A stretch of 64,000 nucleotides of DNA from an uncultured Gemmatimonadota bacterium (GTDB lineage Bacteria; Gemmatimonadota; Gemmatimonadetes; Gemmatimonadales; Gemmatimonadaceae): positions 62,001-126,000 of the forward strand of contig CADEFN010000007.1 in the NCBI GenBank assembly GCA_902826615.1, given 5' to 3'. Below, one piece after another: positions 19,572 through 29,065 of this stretch; position 1 is the stretch's first letter; the number at the start of each line of letters is the position of its first letter. Under the pieces are notes generated by a model, which did not search any database, was not told the origin of the DNA, and saw only the letters and a program-made list of their open reading frames with translations. A program made the translations under genes and the position numbers.

Positions 19572-21104
19572 TCATGGAAGCGCGGCCGTCTCTGGCGCGG
19601 GTCGCGGCATCGCCGTTTGAGCCGGAGTCCCAAGTGAAGAATGCTTGTTCACCAGGTTCACGACCGGATCGGGCCACGCACCAAAAACGAGAATGATGAT
19701 CACGGAAACGGCGATCACGGCTCGAGACCACGCCCCGGACGGCGGCAGAGGTGCCGCACCAGCTGGACGTGGCTTCATGAACATCGCAATCACCAGCGAG
19801 AGGTAGTATCCCGCCGACACCGCCGTGGTGATCACGAGGATGACCGCCAGTCGCGTCTGCGGCGCCGGCGCCTGCATCGCGGCTTGCAGCACATACCACT
19901 TGGCAAAGAAGCCCATCCCACCGAAAATCGGGAAGCCAAGGAGTGCGAGCATGAAGACCGTCATGGCGACCGCCATCCCGGGTCGCTCCTGCCACAGGCC
20001 ATGGTAGTCCTCGATCGACTCACGCGGCGAGGTGCTGGTGCCCAGCGACACCATCACCGCAAAGGCGCCCATCGTTGCCAATGTGTAGGCCAGCAGATAG
20101 AACACGAAGGCCGTGGCGGCCTGCGATGTCCCGGAGGCCAGCGCTACGAGGATGAACCCCGTGTGTCCGATGCTGGAGTACGCAAGCATGCGCTTGAGGT
20201 TGCGCTGCTGCAATGCAACGAGATTGCCCACGATCATCGTGATGGCCGCAAGCCACCACACCGCCTTGTGCCACTCCGAGTAGACCCCGGGGAATGCTTC
20301 GAGCCATACGCGGAGCAATGCCGCGAAGGCACCAGCCTTGACCCCGGCGGCCATGAAGCCCGTGATGGGCGTGGGCGCACCCTCGTACACGTCGGGCGCC
20401 CACATGTGAAATGGCGCCGCGGCAATCTTGAACGCAAAGCCCACGAGCAGAAGCGCGATTCCCACCAGCAGCATCGGTGTCTGCTGGAGGTTGAAGGTGT
20501 TGATGCGCTCCCCGATCGTCGCGAGGTTGGTGGTTCCGGTCGCGCCGTAGACAAGCGCGATGCCGTACAGCAGGAACCCCGTCGAGAATGCGCCCAGCAG
20601 GAAGTACTTGAGAGCCGACTCGGCACTCCGGCCGGACCGCCGATTCATGCCGGCCAGCACGTACACCGCCACCGACATCAGTTCGATTCCGAGGAAGAGC
20701 ACCATAAGGTCGCGGGACGCGACCATCAGCATCATCCCCGCGACGGCGAACAGCACCAGCACGTGTGATTCGGCAGTATCGATCCGCTCTCGGCTGTTGT
20801 ACTCGATCGACAGGGCGAGCGCGATGATACCAGCGATGAGAAAGACGGCGTCCGAGGCCCAGCGGAAGGAGTCAACGGCGATGACCCCGGGACCGGCGGT
20901 TGCACCGCGTGCGCCCTGCACCAGCACCATGACCAGCACACCAGCGGCCAGCAGAATGCTGCCAATTCCGACGGCCCGCTGATGTTCGGCACTTTCGTCA
21001 CGCCACGCCGCCACCAGCATCAGCACCATGGCCCCACCGATCAGCAGCAAGTCGGGGAGGAGCGCCGCCGACAGCTGCATGGGAATCGAGAGATCGTAGT
21101 TCAT
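19572..21104 (-). CDS. nuoN: NADH-quinone oxidoreductase subunit N
   Basis: NuoN is one of the three antiporter-like proton-pumping subunits in the membrane arm of complex I. The 510-residue hydrophobic protein shows ALKYFLLGAFSTGFLLYG, the AFHMWAPDVYEGAP loop and RNLKRMLAYSSIGHTGF, all typical of NuoN. It is the last gene of the nuo operon and starts one base after the nuoM stop. The phosphohexomutase gene follows after a short gap with no clear terminator. Confidence 0.97.
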   Translation of the reverse strand: MNYDLSIPMQLSAALLPDLLLIGGAMVLMLVAAWRDESAEHQRAVGIGSILLAAGVLVMVLVQGARGATAGPGVIAVDSFRWASDAVFLIAGIIALALSIEYNSRERIDTAESHVLVLFAVAGMMLMVASRDLMVLFLGIELMSVAVYVLAGMNRRSGRSAESALKYFLLGAFSTGFLLYGIALVYGATGTTNLATIGERINTFNLQQTPMLLVGIALLLVGFAFKIAAAPFHMWAPDVYEGAPTPITGFMAAGVKAGAFAALLRVWLEAFPGVYSEWHKAVWWLAAITMIVGNLVALQQRNLKRMLAYSSIGHTGFILVALASGTSQAATAFVFYLLAYTLATMGAFAVMVSLGTSTSPRESIEDYHGLWQERPGMAVAMTVFMLALLGFPIFGGMGFFAKWYVLQAAMQAPAPQTRLAVILVITTAVSAGYYLSLVIAMFMKPRPAGAAPLPPSGAWSRAVIAVSVIIILVFGAWPDPVVNLVNKHSSLGTPAQTAMPRPAPETAALP

Positions 21105-21105
21105 C

Positions 21106-22701
21106 TCAGTTCCCTCCCGGTGCGTTGAGTGTCACCGACTGCGCTGCTGCCTTGGCTTCGACTTCCTGCACGAACTTGCCCACAGAGGCTTCCATGCGTG
21201 AGAGCACCGGCTTGGGGTACACGCCCATCCAGATGATCAGGAACAGGAGCGGCGCCAGAAGCCCGATTTCCCGCCAGTTGAGATCGGTGAGGTGGGCGTT
21301 GGCCGGCTTGTCGAGGGTGTTGTACAAGATGCGCTGCAAGGCCCACAGCAGGTAGGCTGCGGCGAGGATCACGCCTAACGCCGATACGGTGGTCATCACC
21401 GGCACCGTCTTGAAGGCGCCAACCATCACCAGAAACTCGCCGATGAAGCCGTTGGTGCCAGGGAGTCCGATCGAGCTCAGCGCCACAATGGTGAGCAGCG
21501 TGGCGTAGATGGGGACCACCTTTGCGATTCCACCGTAATCAGCAATGATGCGCGAGTGTTTGCGCTCGTACATCATCCCGATCAGGAAGAAGAGCGCGCC
21601 GGTCGACACACCATGACCGATCATGACCATCAAGGCGCCCTGCACACTCTCACGAGTCATGGCAAAGATGCCAAGCATCACCATGCCGAGGTGCGCAACC
21701 GATGAGTAGGCCACGAGCTTCTTGAAGTCCGGCTGTACCAGGGCGACCAGGGAGCCGTAAATCACGCCAATCACCGACAGCGCAATGATGACCGCGCGCA
21801 CGGTTGGATGCAGAGCGATGCCCGGAAAGAGCGGCACGGCGAGGCGCAGGAACCCATAGGTGCCCAGCTTCAGCAGAATCCCGGCCAGAATCACGGACCC
21901 CGCCGTTGGCGCCTCGACGTGTGCGTCAGGAAGCCACGTGTGGAAGGGGAACATCGGCACCTTCACGGCGAAGGCCACAAAAAACGCCGCGAAGAGCCAG
22001 AAGGCCACCATGGGCCTGAACTCCGGCAGTGCCATCACCGCTTCATAGGCAAAGTTCGGCTTCCCTTCCAGGAGCCCCGCCTGCCATCCGAGATACACGA
22101 TGGCGATGAGCATCAGCAGCGAGCCCACCATCGTGTAAATGAAGAACTTGATGCTCGCGTAAATCCGACGCTCCCCGCCCCAGATGCCGACGATGAAATA
22201 CATCGGGATGAGCATCACTTCCCACATCACATAAAACAGGAAGAGATCGCGAGCCACAAAGACACCGAGCATCCCCATGGTGAGGAGCAGCATCAGCACA
22301 TGATAGGCGTGCACCTTGTGCCGCACGCTCGTCCAGCCACCAAGCACCGCCAGCGGCATGAGGAAGGTGGTGAGCAGCACCATCATGAGCGAGAGCCCGT
22401 CGATGCCTAACGCAAACCGGGCACCCCAGGCCGAGATCCAGGGCCAGTCGATGGTGGCCTGGTATGCGGCAGAGGAGGCATCAAACGACCACCAGAGTCC
22501 CGCCGAGAGAATGAACTCGAGGAGCAGGATCGCGAAGGTGAGCCGGCGCGCCATCATGGCCCCGGCTTCCTGCGCAGCCTCATCCGCCCCCTTGAGTGTG
22601 GCGCCGTGCAGCCAGACGAGCAGCGCGCCCACCGTGGGAATGATGAGTAGCGCCGGGAGGATCAAGCTGTTGTAACCGATGGATTGGAGGAAGGCAGCCA
22701 T
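21106..22701 (-). CDS. nuoM: NADH-quinone oxidoreductase subunit M
   Basis: NuoM is an antiporter-like proton-channel subunit of complex I. The 531 residues contain LFLFYVMWEVMLIPMYFIVG, the PFHTWLPDAHVEAPTAGSV loop and DFKKLVAYSSVAHLG, which is diagnostic. Two TTA-GGC Leu-Gly pairs in this gene are copies of the polar octamer. It follows nuoL by three bases and precedes nuoN by one. Confidence 0.98.
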   Translation of the reverse strand: MAAFLQSIGYNSLILPALLIIPTVGALLVWLHGATLKGADEAAQEAGAMMARRLTFAILLLEFILSAGLWWSFDASSAAYQATIDWPWISAWGARFALGIDGLSLMMVLLTTFLMPLAVLGGWTSVRHKVHAYHVLMLLLTMGMLGVFVARDLFLFYVMWEVMLIPMYFIVGIWGGERRIYASIKFFIYTMVGSLLMLIAIVYLGWQAGLLEGKPNFAYEAVMALPEFRPMVAFWLFAAFFVAFAVKVPMFPFHTWLPDAHVEAPTAGSVILAGILLKLGTYGFLRLAVPLFPGIALHPTVRAVIIALSVIGVIYGSLVALVQPDFKKLVAYSSVAHLGMVMLGIFAMTRESVQGALMVMIGHGVSTGALFFLIGMMYERKHSRIIADYGGIAKVVPIYATLLTIVALSSIGLPGTNGFIGEFLVMVGAFKTVPVMTTVSALGVILAAAYLLWALQRILYNTLDKPANAHLTDLNWREIGLLAPLLFLIIWMGVYPKPVLSRMEASVGKFVQEVEAKAAAQSVTLNAPGGN

Positions 22702-22704
22702 GGG

Positions 22705-24885
22705 TTACCTGAGGGTGAAAGCGCCGAGCACGCCGAGGACGCCGATGATCAGCACCCACGCATACGTGCCCACCTGACCCGATTGCAGCCGCGCCCCGAC
22801 CCAGCCGATCCCGCGCGCAAGGTACGAACTGCCGTTGACCATGAGACCGTCGATCAGTCCGACGTCCATGCCCTTCCAGAGCACCGTGCGCGACACCCCA
22901 ACAAGCGGCTGCACCACCGCGGCGTCGTACGCCTCGTCCACGAAGTACTTGTGCTCGAGCACTCGTTCGATGCCTTCGGACGCGGGTGACTGCGACTTGG
23001 AGACAAGCGCCGCCGGCTTGAGTCGCGTGACTGCGATCGTGATGCCGATGACGGCGATCGCAATGGCGAGACCGACCAGGATGTACTCGGTGGAATGCTC
23101 CAAATGCGCTTCGGCGCCATTGGTGATGCGCAGCGCCGCCGCACCGGTCACTGGTTCGAGCCAGTGGTGCAATGCCTGCACCGGCCCGGCCGGGAAGAAG
23201 GTCGGCAGGTTGAGCCAACCGCCAGCGAGGCTCAGCACGCCGAGGACTGCCAGTGGACCCGTCATCACCCACGGGGCCTCGCGCAAGTGTGAACGCTCCT
23301 TGTCACCCGTGCGGTTGGGACCATGGAACGTGTACAGCATCATGCGTGTCATGTAGATGGCCGTCAGTAGCGCCGACACGAGCCCGATGGCGTAGATCGC
23401 ATAGAGGAGTGCACTCCCCGGTATACCGAGCCACGTCGCATCAGCCAGAGTGGAGCCATGGGTCCTGGCAAACACGGCGCCGAGGATCTCGTCCTTCGAG
23501 AAGAACCCGGCAAACGGTGGGATGCCGGCGATGGCCAGCGTGGCAATCCACATCAGGGCGAACGTCACCGGCATGAACTGCCGCAACCCGCCCATGTTGC
23601 GCATATCCTGCGCGTCGTCGTGGTTCCCGGTGTGATGGTACGCCTGGTGCATGGCGTAGATCACCGACCCGGACCCCAGGAAGAGCAACGCCTTGAAGAA
23701 CGCGTGCGTGACCAGGTGGAACACCCCGGCCGCATACGCGCCCACCCCAACGCCGATGAACATGTAGCCGAGCTGTGACACCGTGGAGTAGGCCAGCACC
23801 TTCTTGATATCCCACTGCTTGAGCCCGATGGTCGCTGCAAACAACGCGGTGATGGCGCCGACAAAGGCCACCGTGAGGCTGGCCACGGGTGACATCGAGA
23901 ACAGCACGGAACTGCGCGCCACGAGGTAGACGCCCGCGGTCACCATGGTCGCGGCATGGATCAGCGCCGACACGGGCGTAGGTCCGGCCATGGCGTCAGG
24001 CAGCCAGACGTACAGCGGAATCTGGGCGCTTTTGCCCGCGCACCCCAGGAACATGAAGAGGCAGATAGCGGTCACCACCAGCGGCGACAGCTGCGAGGCC
24101 GTCGCATTCACGCCGGCGAAATCGAGCGCACCCAGGTTGCTGAAGAGCAGGAACATCGCCACCAGGAACCCGAAGTCGCCGATACGATTGACGATGAAGG
24201 CCTTCTTGCCAGCGTCGGCGTTGGCCTTCTCGCTGAACCAGAACCCGATCAGCAGATACGAACAGAGACCGACGCCTTCCCAGCCGACGAACAGCATCGG
24301 GTAGTTGGCGCCAAGCACCAGCACGAGCATGAAGAAGACGAACAGATTGAGATATGCGAAGTACCTCGGGTACCCCGGGTCTTCCTTCATGTAGCCCACG
24401 CTGAACACGTGGATGAGCGATCCCACGCCCGTGATGACCATCGTCATCACCATCGACAGCTGGTCCACCTGGAATGCGGCATTGATCGCCAGGTTCCCGG
24501 CGGGCATCCAGCTGAACAGTGTCTTGATGAAGGGCGTCTCGGCGTGTGCGCCCGAGAGTGCCAGGAAGATGGCCGCGGTCAGCGCAAACGATGCAAAGAG
24601 CACCGCGGGACCCACCAGGCTGGCGATGCCGGCATACGGGTGCACCGCCGGATGATCGTGACCGTGCCCATCCGCGTGGCCATGGGCGTCATCATGGGCA
24701 TGATCATGATGCGCATGATGAGCGGTGGGGTCCTTGGGACCGATATGGGCCGCCGTGCGCAGCGACAGTAACCCGTTGATCAGAAACCCGATCAGCGGGA
24801 ATACCGGCACGAGCCAGATCCATTCGGCGATCGACCCGCTGAGTGGATGCGCACCAGCGGCTGCAGCTTCCTGGAGGAGGAGCAT
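22705..24885 (-). CDS. nuoL: NADH-quinone oxidoreductase subunit L, with His-rich loop
   Basis: NuoL is the distal antiporter-like subunit of complex I, with the long lateral helix at its C-terminus. The 726 residues include LFVGWEGVGLCSYLLIGFWF, LYVWLPDAMAGPTPVSALIHAATMVTAG and DIKKVLAYSTVSQLGYMF. Between the first two hydrophobic segments, residues 56-82 hold 12 histidines among Asp, Gly and Ala, an insertion not usual in NuoL. The ATG shares one base with the nuoK stop. Confidence 0.98.
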   Translation of the reverse strand: MLLLQEAAAAGAHPLSGSIAEWIWLVPVFPLIGFLINGLLSLRTAAHIGPKDPTAHHAHHDHAHDDAHGHADGHGHDHPAVHPYAGIASLVGPAVLFASFALTAAIFLALSGAHAETPFIKTLFSWMPAGNLAINAAFQVDQLSMVMTMVITGVGSLIHVFSVGYMKEDPGYPRYFAYLNLFVFFMLVLVLGANYPMLFVGWEGVGLCSYLLIGFWFSEKANADAGKKAFIVNRIGDFGFLVAMFLLFSNLGALDFAGVNATASQLSPLVVTAICLFMFLGCAGKSAQIPLYVWLPDAMAGPTPVSALIHAATMVTAGVYLVARSSVLFSMSPVASLTVAFVGAITALFAATIGLKQWDIKKVLAYSTVSQLGYMFIGVGVGAYAAGVFHLVTHAFFKALLFLGSGSVIYAMHQAYHHTGNHDDAQDMRNMGGLRQFMPVTFALMWIATLAIAGIPPFAGFFSKDEILGAVFARTHGSTLADATWLGIPGSALLYAIYAIGLVSALLTAIYMTRMMLYTFHGPNRTGDKERSHLREAPWVMTGPLAVLGVLSLAGGWLNLPTFFPAGPVQALHHWLEPVTGAAALRITNGAEAHLEHSTEYILVGLAIAIAVIGITIAVTRLKPAALVSKSQSPASEGIERVLEHKYFVDEAYDAAVVQPLVGVSRTVLWKGMDVGLIDGLMVNGSSYLARGIGWVGARLQSGQVGTYAWVLIIGVLGVLGAFTLR

Positions 24886-25181
24886 CAGCCCTTGAGGAGA
24901 TTGATGTTCTTGAGGTCCACCGTCTGACGATGGCGGAAGATCGAAATGATGATGGCCAACCCGACCGCGGCCTCTGCGGCAGCGACGGTCATGACAAACA
25001 CCACGAACACCTGACCGGTCGCGCCGTACATCCGTGAGAAAGCGACAAAGGACAGGTTCACGGCATTGAGCATCAGCTCAACACACATGAAGATGATGAT
25101 CGCGTTGCGGCGGGTGAGCACACCCACCACGCCGATCGTGAATAACACTGCTGAAAGGGCCAGCGCCTCGGCGACCATCAT
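24885..25181 (-). CDS. nuoK: NADH-quinone oxidoreductase subunit K
   Basis: NuoK is a small three-helix subunit in the membrane arm of complex I. The 98 residues carry [30 protein letters not shown], with the conserved membrane glutamate in [11 protein letters not shown], and [17 protein letters not shown] with the second conserved glutamate. There are two adjacent ATG codons; the first overlaps the nuoJ stop by four bases and the second by one. Confidence 0.97.
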   Translation of the reverse strand: MMVAEALALSAVLFTIGVVGVLTRRNAIIIFMCVELMLNAVNLSFVAFSRMYGATGQVFVVFVMTVAAAEAAVGLAIIISIFRHRQTVDLKNINLLKG

Positions 25182-25711
25182 GTGGACCTCCGCTTTCCGA
25201 GAACGACTGCCCCAACAATGGCGACCAGGAGCAGGATCGACGTGAGCTCGAACGCGAGGAGGTGCTCGCTGAAGAGTGGCTTGGCGATCACACCCACCGC
25301 ATTGAGATCACGCAGCGACTTCGCAGCTTCGCCCACGGGCTGGATGAGCTCCTTTGGTGCCTGCGACCGCGCCATGGCCATGACCTGCGCCAGGATGGCG
25401 AGGCCGAGGAGCCCTGCCCCGAGTTTGCCCCACGTCCCCTTGATGTCGGAGAGTTCGTCTGGATGGCCGAGGTTGAGGAGCATGACGACAAAGAGGAACA
25501 CCACCATGATGGCACCCGCGTACACGAGCACCTGAATCGCACCGATGAAGTGCGCGTCCATCATCACGTAGATCGCCGCCAGCGAGAACATCGTGTTCAC
25601 CAGCCAAAGGGCCGCAGCGACGGGGCTCTTCCGCGTGACGAACGCCAACGCCGAGGCAATGGCGATCAGACCGAAGAGATAGAAGTGGACGCGATAGAAG
25701 AAGTCGGACAT
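25178..25711 (-). CDS. nuoJ: NADH-quinone oxidoreductase subunit J
   Basis: NuoJ is a membrane-arm subunit of complex I next to NuoK. The 177 residues are hydrophobic, with [20 protein letters not shown] and the family motif [22 protein letters not shown]. The ATG at 25711 shares one base with the nuoI stop; a GTG three bases earlier is less likely. Its stop overlaps the nuoK start. Confidence 0.96.
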   Translation of the reverse strand: MSDFFYRVHFYLFGLIAIASALAFVTRKSPVAAALWLVNTMFSLAAIYVMMDAHFIGAIQVLVYAGAIMVVFLFVVMLLNLGHPDELSDIKGTWGKLGAGLLGLAILAQVMAMARSQAPKELIQPVGEAAKSLRDLNAVGVIAKPLFSEHLLAFELTSILLLVAIVGAVVLGKRRST

Positions 25712-26208
25712 CACTCACCCTTGGGGTCAGCGGGATCCCACAACTCGGTTACCGGGTGGGTCTGCGCCATCAGCCGTTCGAGGTCATACACAAAGCCCTC
25801 GCGGTTGAACTCGGCATTCTCGTAATGCCGCCCGAGGTGAATGGCCTCCTCGGGGCAGACCTCCTGACAGTAGCCGCAGAAGATGCAGCGGAACTCATCG
25901 ATATCGAACACCAGCGGATACCGGTTGCCCTGCTCATCTTCGCCCGGCACCAGCTTGATGCAGTTGGCCGGGCACACCGTTGGGCACAGGCCGCACGCCA
26001 CACACTTGGCCTTGCCGTCTTCGGTGGTGAGCATGCGGTGAGTCCCCCGCCAGCGGCGCGAAATCGTCTCACGCTCTTCCGGATACTGGGTGGTGACACG
26101 GTGCGGGTCCACCAGATGCTTCAGCGTGTTTGCCATTCCCGAGAGGGTGGCGCGCACGTAGCTGGTCTCTTCGATCGGCCGGTCGACGACCTTGACGTTG
26201 ATGGCCAT
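25711..26208 (-). CDS. nuoI: NADH-quinone oxidoreductase subunit I (two 4Fe-4S clusters)
   Basis: NuoI carries clusters N6a and N6b and passes electrons toward NuoB. The 165 residues start MAINVKVVDRP and contain two ferredoxin motifs, CVACGLCPTVCPANCI and CIFCGYCQEVCPEEAI. The ATG at 26208 shares one base with the nuoH stop; an in-frame upstream reading to 26649 is nuoH sequence in the wrong frame. It belongs to the peripheral arm although it is encoded between membrane-arm genes, the normal order. Confidence 0.97.
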   Translation of the reverse strand: MAINVKVVDRPIEETSYVRATLSGMANTLKHLVDPHRVTTQYPEERETISRRWRGTHRMLTTEDGKAKCVACGLCPTVCPANCIKLVPGEDEQGNRYPLVFDIDEFRCIFCGYCQEVCPEEAIHLGRHYENAEFNREGFVYDLERLMAQTHPVTELWDPADPKGE

Positions 26209-27506
26209 CAGTCTCCTGCAGTTGGCGAGAGGCGGCGCGGCCGCGAGGTGACGATGCCGCGCATCCGGCGCAATTCTTCGGTGGAGGCACGCCCATAGGC
26301 CGGGCTGAGCAGACGGCCGCGGTCGAGGACGAGGAACAACAACCCGAGGATCACCACGTTCACGCCCAGGAACACCAGCCCGTACACGAGCCCGCGTTCC
26401 ACCCCTGCAGCGTCGAGGGCCAGCATGACCGATGCGATGATGACGATGTAGGTCAGGGCGAGTGGCAGGAGCAGCTTCCAGCCTAACGACATCAGCTGAT
26501 CGTACCGGAACCGGGGCAGCGTCCAGCGAACCCAGATATAGAAGAAGACAAAGAACACGGTCTTGGCGGCCATGATCCCCATCGACAGCAGCACCATCGG
26601 GAATGACACGCCACCGACGTTGTCGGCCTGGGTGAAGGGAATGTCCCATCCCCCGAAGAACAGCGTGGCAATCATCGCCGACTGGGTGATCATGTTCGCG
26701 TACTCGGCGATGAAGAAAAGCGAGAACTTCATCGCGCTGTACTCGGTGTGGTAGCCGGTGATCAGTTCCGACTCCGCCTCGGGAAGATCGAACGGCAGCC
26801 GGTTGGTTTCGGCGAAGGCAGAGATCAGATAGATGAGGAAGGCGACCGACAATGTGAGCACATTCCAGAGGTGCACACTCGCCTGCTGATTGACCACCGA
26901 GGACAGGGTCACATTGCCCGCGAACAACAGCACCGGTATCAGCGACATCCCCATCGAAATTTCATACGACACCATCTGGGCGCTGGACCGGAGGCCACCA
27001 AGGAGCGCGTACTTGTTGTTGGAGGCCCACCCGGCGAGCACGATGCCGTACACACCCAGCGACGAAATGGCGATGATGAAGAGGAAACCGATGGGCAGGT
27101 CGGCCAGCATCATATCCACGCGGCCCCAGGGCGACGCCCACGACGCACCCCACGGGATCACACACCACACCGTGAGCGCCGGGATGAACGCCATCATTGG
27201 TGCGAGGATGAACATGGCCTTGTTCACATATGGCGGAAGTGTCTCCTCCTTCATGAAGTTCTTCACGCCATCGGCCAGCGGCTGAAAGAAGCCGTTGGGG
27301 CCGACACGGTTCGGGCCATGCCGGTGCTGGATCCACGCCGAGATTTTTCGCTCAGCAAGTGTGGTGTAGGCCACACCCACCATGTAAATGGTGAAGAAGA
27401 GAATGAGCTTTGCACCGCTGGCGGCCAGCCAGGGCCAGAAGTGCATGTCTCCCTGCGGTGTCGCAGCCTGCAACAGCGCAAAGGTGCTCAGCGTCAGAAT
27501 ACTCAT
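26208..27506 (-). CDS. nuoH: NADH-quinone oxidoreductase subunit H
   Basis: NuoH is the membrane subunit that forms much of the quinone-binding chamber. The 432 residues include AERKISAWIQHRHGPNRVGP near the N-terminus and DLPEAESELITGYHTEYSAM, both diagnostic, with several hydrophobic segments. The C-terminus is longer than in many homologues and ends in a charged tail (RGRLLSPAYGRASTEELRRM and onward). It overlaps nuoG by four bases and nuoI by one. Confidence 0.97.
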   Translation of the reverse strand: MSILTLSTFALLQAATPQGDMHFWPWLAASGAKLILFFTIYMVGVAYTTLAERKISAWIQHRHGPNRVGPNGFFQPLADGVKNFMKEETLPPYVNKAMFILAPMMAFIPALTVWCVIPWGASWASPWGRVDMMLADLPIGFLFIIAISSLGVYGIVLAGWASNNKYALLGGLRSSAQMVSYEISMGMSLIPVLLFAGNVTLSSVVNQQASVHLWNVLTLSVAFLIYLISAFAETNRLPFDLPEAESELITGYHTEYSAMKFSLFFIAEYANMITQSAMIATLFFGGWDIPFTQADNVGGVSFPMVLLSMGIMAAKTVFFVFFYIWVRWTLPRFRYDQLMSLGWKLLLPLALTYIVIIASVMLALDAAGVERGLVYGLVFLGVNVVILGLLFLVLDRGRLLSPAYGRASTEELRRMRGIVTSRPRRLSPTAGD

Positions 27507-29065
27507 CGACCCGCTCCTGCCGGTTCGCCGGCAATCGGGAGGCCGCGCAAGCCGACGGTGTCGTAGGACAGGCCGGCAAACCCCGCGTTGGACGCCGCGA
27601 GCGACGCGAACACTTCGCTTGCCATGAAATACTGCGCGGACTCGCCTAACGCGCCGAGCAGATCACTGACGGCGAACCAGGTGGGCCGCGCCATGCCCGG
27701 CGCTGCCTTGGCCTGCAGAAAGCGCTGCACCCGGCCACGGAGGTTGGTGAAGGTTCCTTCTTCCTCCGCGTGCGTGCTCACGGGGAGCACCACAGCGGCG
27801 CGGGTGACCCCTGCCGGCATGCTGGTCGAAAGCACGATCACCGCCGACGCCTGCCCGATGGCCGCCAGGTCCTCCGGTTTGACCTCGGCGTCGGCGATAA
27901 TGAGTGCGTCGCCGGCCGCGATTCCAGCAAAGGGCGTGTTGCTTCGGGTGAACCCCATCAGCTCGGCGCCGGTGCCATTGGCAGCACGGTCGGCCCGCAA
28001 TGACAGGTCTTTCACACCGGGTAGGGGCGCTTCGTGCCCCGTCTCGATGCGGAAGGTGCCAACGCCGCCGGTCTTCTTGATGAGGCGACTCAGCAGATGC
28101 AGCGATTCGTTGGAGAGGTTGGGCGACGCCACCACATAGGCTCGCTTGCCCTTGAGCACCCGCGCGGCGCCATCGAGGGCGACGTCCCAATCCACGGCGT
28201 CGTACCCCTTCCCGCCGAGGATGGAAGGCACATCAATCCGGTCACGGCGATTGAGTCCGCGATAACTCATGCGGCCATGGTCGCACATGAAGAAGTCATT
28301 CACCTGCTCATTGGAGCGCGGACGATACCGCATCACCACGTTGTCGCGGGTCTCGACAATGATGTTGCACCCCTGTGAACACCCGGTGCACACCGAGGCG
28401 GTGCGATCGAGTTCCCAGGCCCGCGCCTTGTTGAGGAAATCCTTGGAGAGCAGCGCCCCAACCGGGCAGAGGTCGACGACATTCGCTGCCCACTCGTGGG
28501 TGAGGTCCTTGCCCTCGAACTTGCCGATGAAGGCGCGATCGCCGCGTTCACTGACATTGAGCACGTTGTCATGGGCGACATCATCCATGAAACGCACGCA
28601 GCGTGTGCAGAGGATGCAGCGATTGGGGACGTACAACACGTCTCCGCCGAAATCCTCCACGGGATTGAATCGCTTGGGCTCACGATACCGTGAATCGGCG
28701 CGCCCTTCCTGGTAGGTGTAGTCCTGCAGCTCGCACTCACCGGACTGATCACAGATGGGACAGTCGAGCGGGTGGTTGATGAGCAGCATCTCGAGCACAC
28801 CCTTGCGGGCCTCGCGAGCCTTCTCGGAGTGCACATGGACCACCTGCCCTTCGGCCACCGCTGTGGCGCAGGCAGGAGCCAGTTTGGGAAACTTCTCGAC
28901 CTCCACCAGGCACATACGGCACACACCGGCGACCGGAAGCCCGGGGTGATAGCAGTAGTGCGGGATCAGCACCCCGGCCTGCTTGGCGGCCTCGATGAGG
29001 TTGGTACCGGGCGCGACCGAGACCGGCCGCCCCTCGATGGTCAGGTTCACACGAGGTGCAGTCAT
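27503..29065 (-). CDS. nuoG: NADH-quinone oxidoreductase subunit G, short form
   Basis: NuoG is the large iron-sulfur subunit of complex I. From the ATG at 29065 it has 520 residues, much shorter than the roughly 900 of E. coli, so most of the molybdopterin-like domain is reduced. Cluster ligands are visible: N1b (Cys38, 49, 52, 66), N5 (His98, Cys102, 105, 111) and N4 (Cys150, 153, 156, 200). There is also CX2CX3CX27C at Cys226, 229, 233 and 261, which matches the N7 motif. A longer reading from 29167 is nuoF antiframe. The ATG shares one base with the nuoF stop. Confidence 0.96.
   Translation of the reverse strand: MTAPRVNLTIEGRPVSVAPGTNLIEAAKQAGVLIPHYCYHPGLPVAGVCRMCLVEVEKFPKLAPACATAVAEGQVVHVHSEKAREARKGVLEMLLINHPLDCPICDQSGECELQDYTYQEGRADSRYREPKRFNPVEDFGGDVLYVPNRCILCTRCVRFMDDVAHDNVLNVSERGDRAFIGKFEGKDLTHEWAANVVDLCPVGALLSKDFLNKARAWELDRTASVCTGCSQGCNIIVETRDNVVMRYRPRSNEQVNDFFMCDHGRMSYRGLNRRDRIDVPSILGGKGYDAVDWDVALDGAARVLKGKRAYVVASPNLSNESLHLLSRLIKKTGGVGTFRIETGHEAPLPGVKDLSLRADRAANGTGAELMGFTRSNTPFAGIAAGDALIIADAEVKPEDLAAIGQASAVIVLSTSMPAGVTRAAVVLPVSTHAEEEGTFTNLRGRVQRFLQAKAAPGMARPTWFAVSDLLGALGESAQYFMASEVFASLAASNAGFAGLSYDTVGLRGLPIAGEPAGAGR

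Noticed and set aside
19641-20768. Long plus-strand open frames such as this one (about 375 codons), with others at 3826-4977, 17023-17922 and 62552-63748
   Set aside because: They lie exactly opposite strongly supported minus-strand genes, have composition typical of antisense shadows in GC-rich DNA (His/Arg/Gln-rich), and resemble no family.
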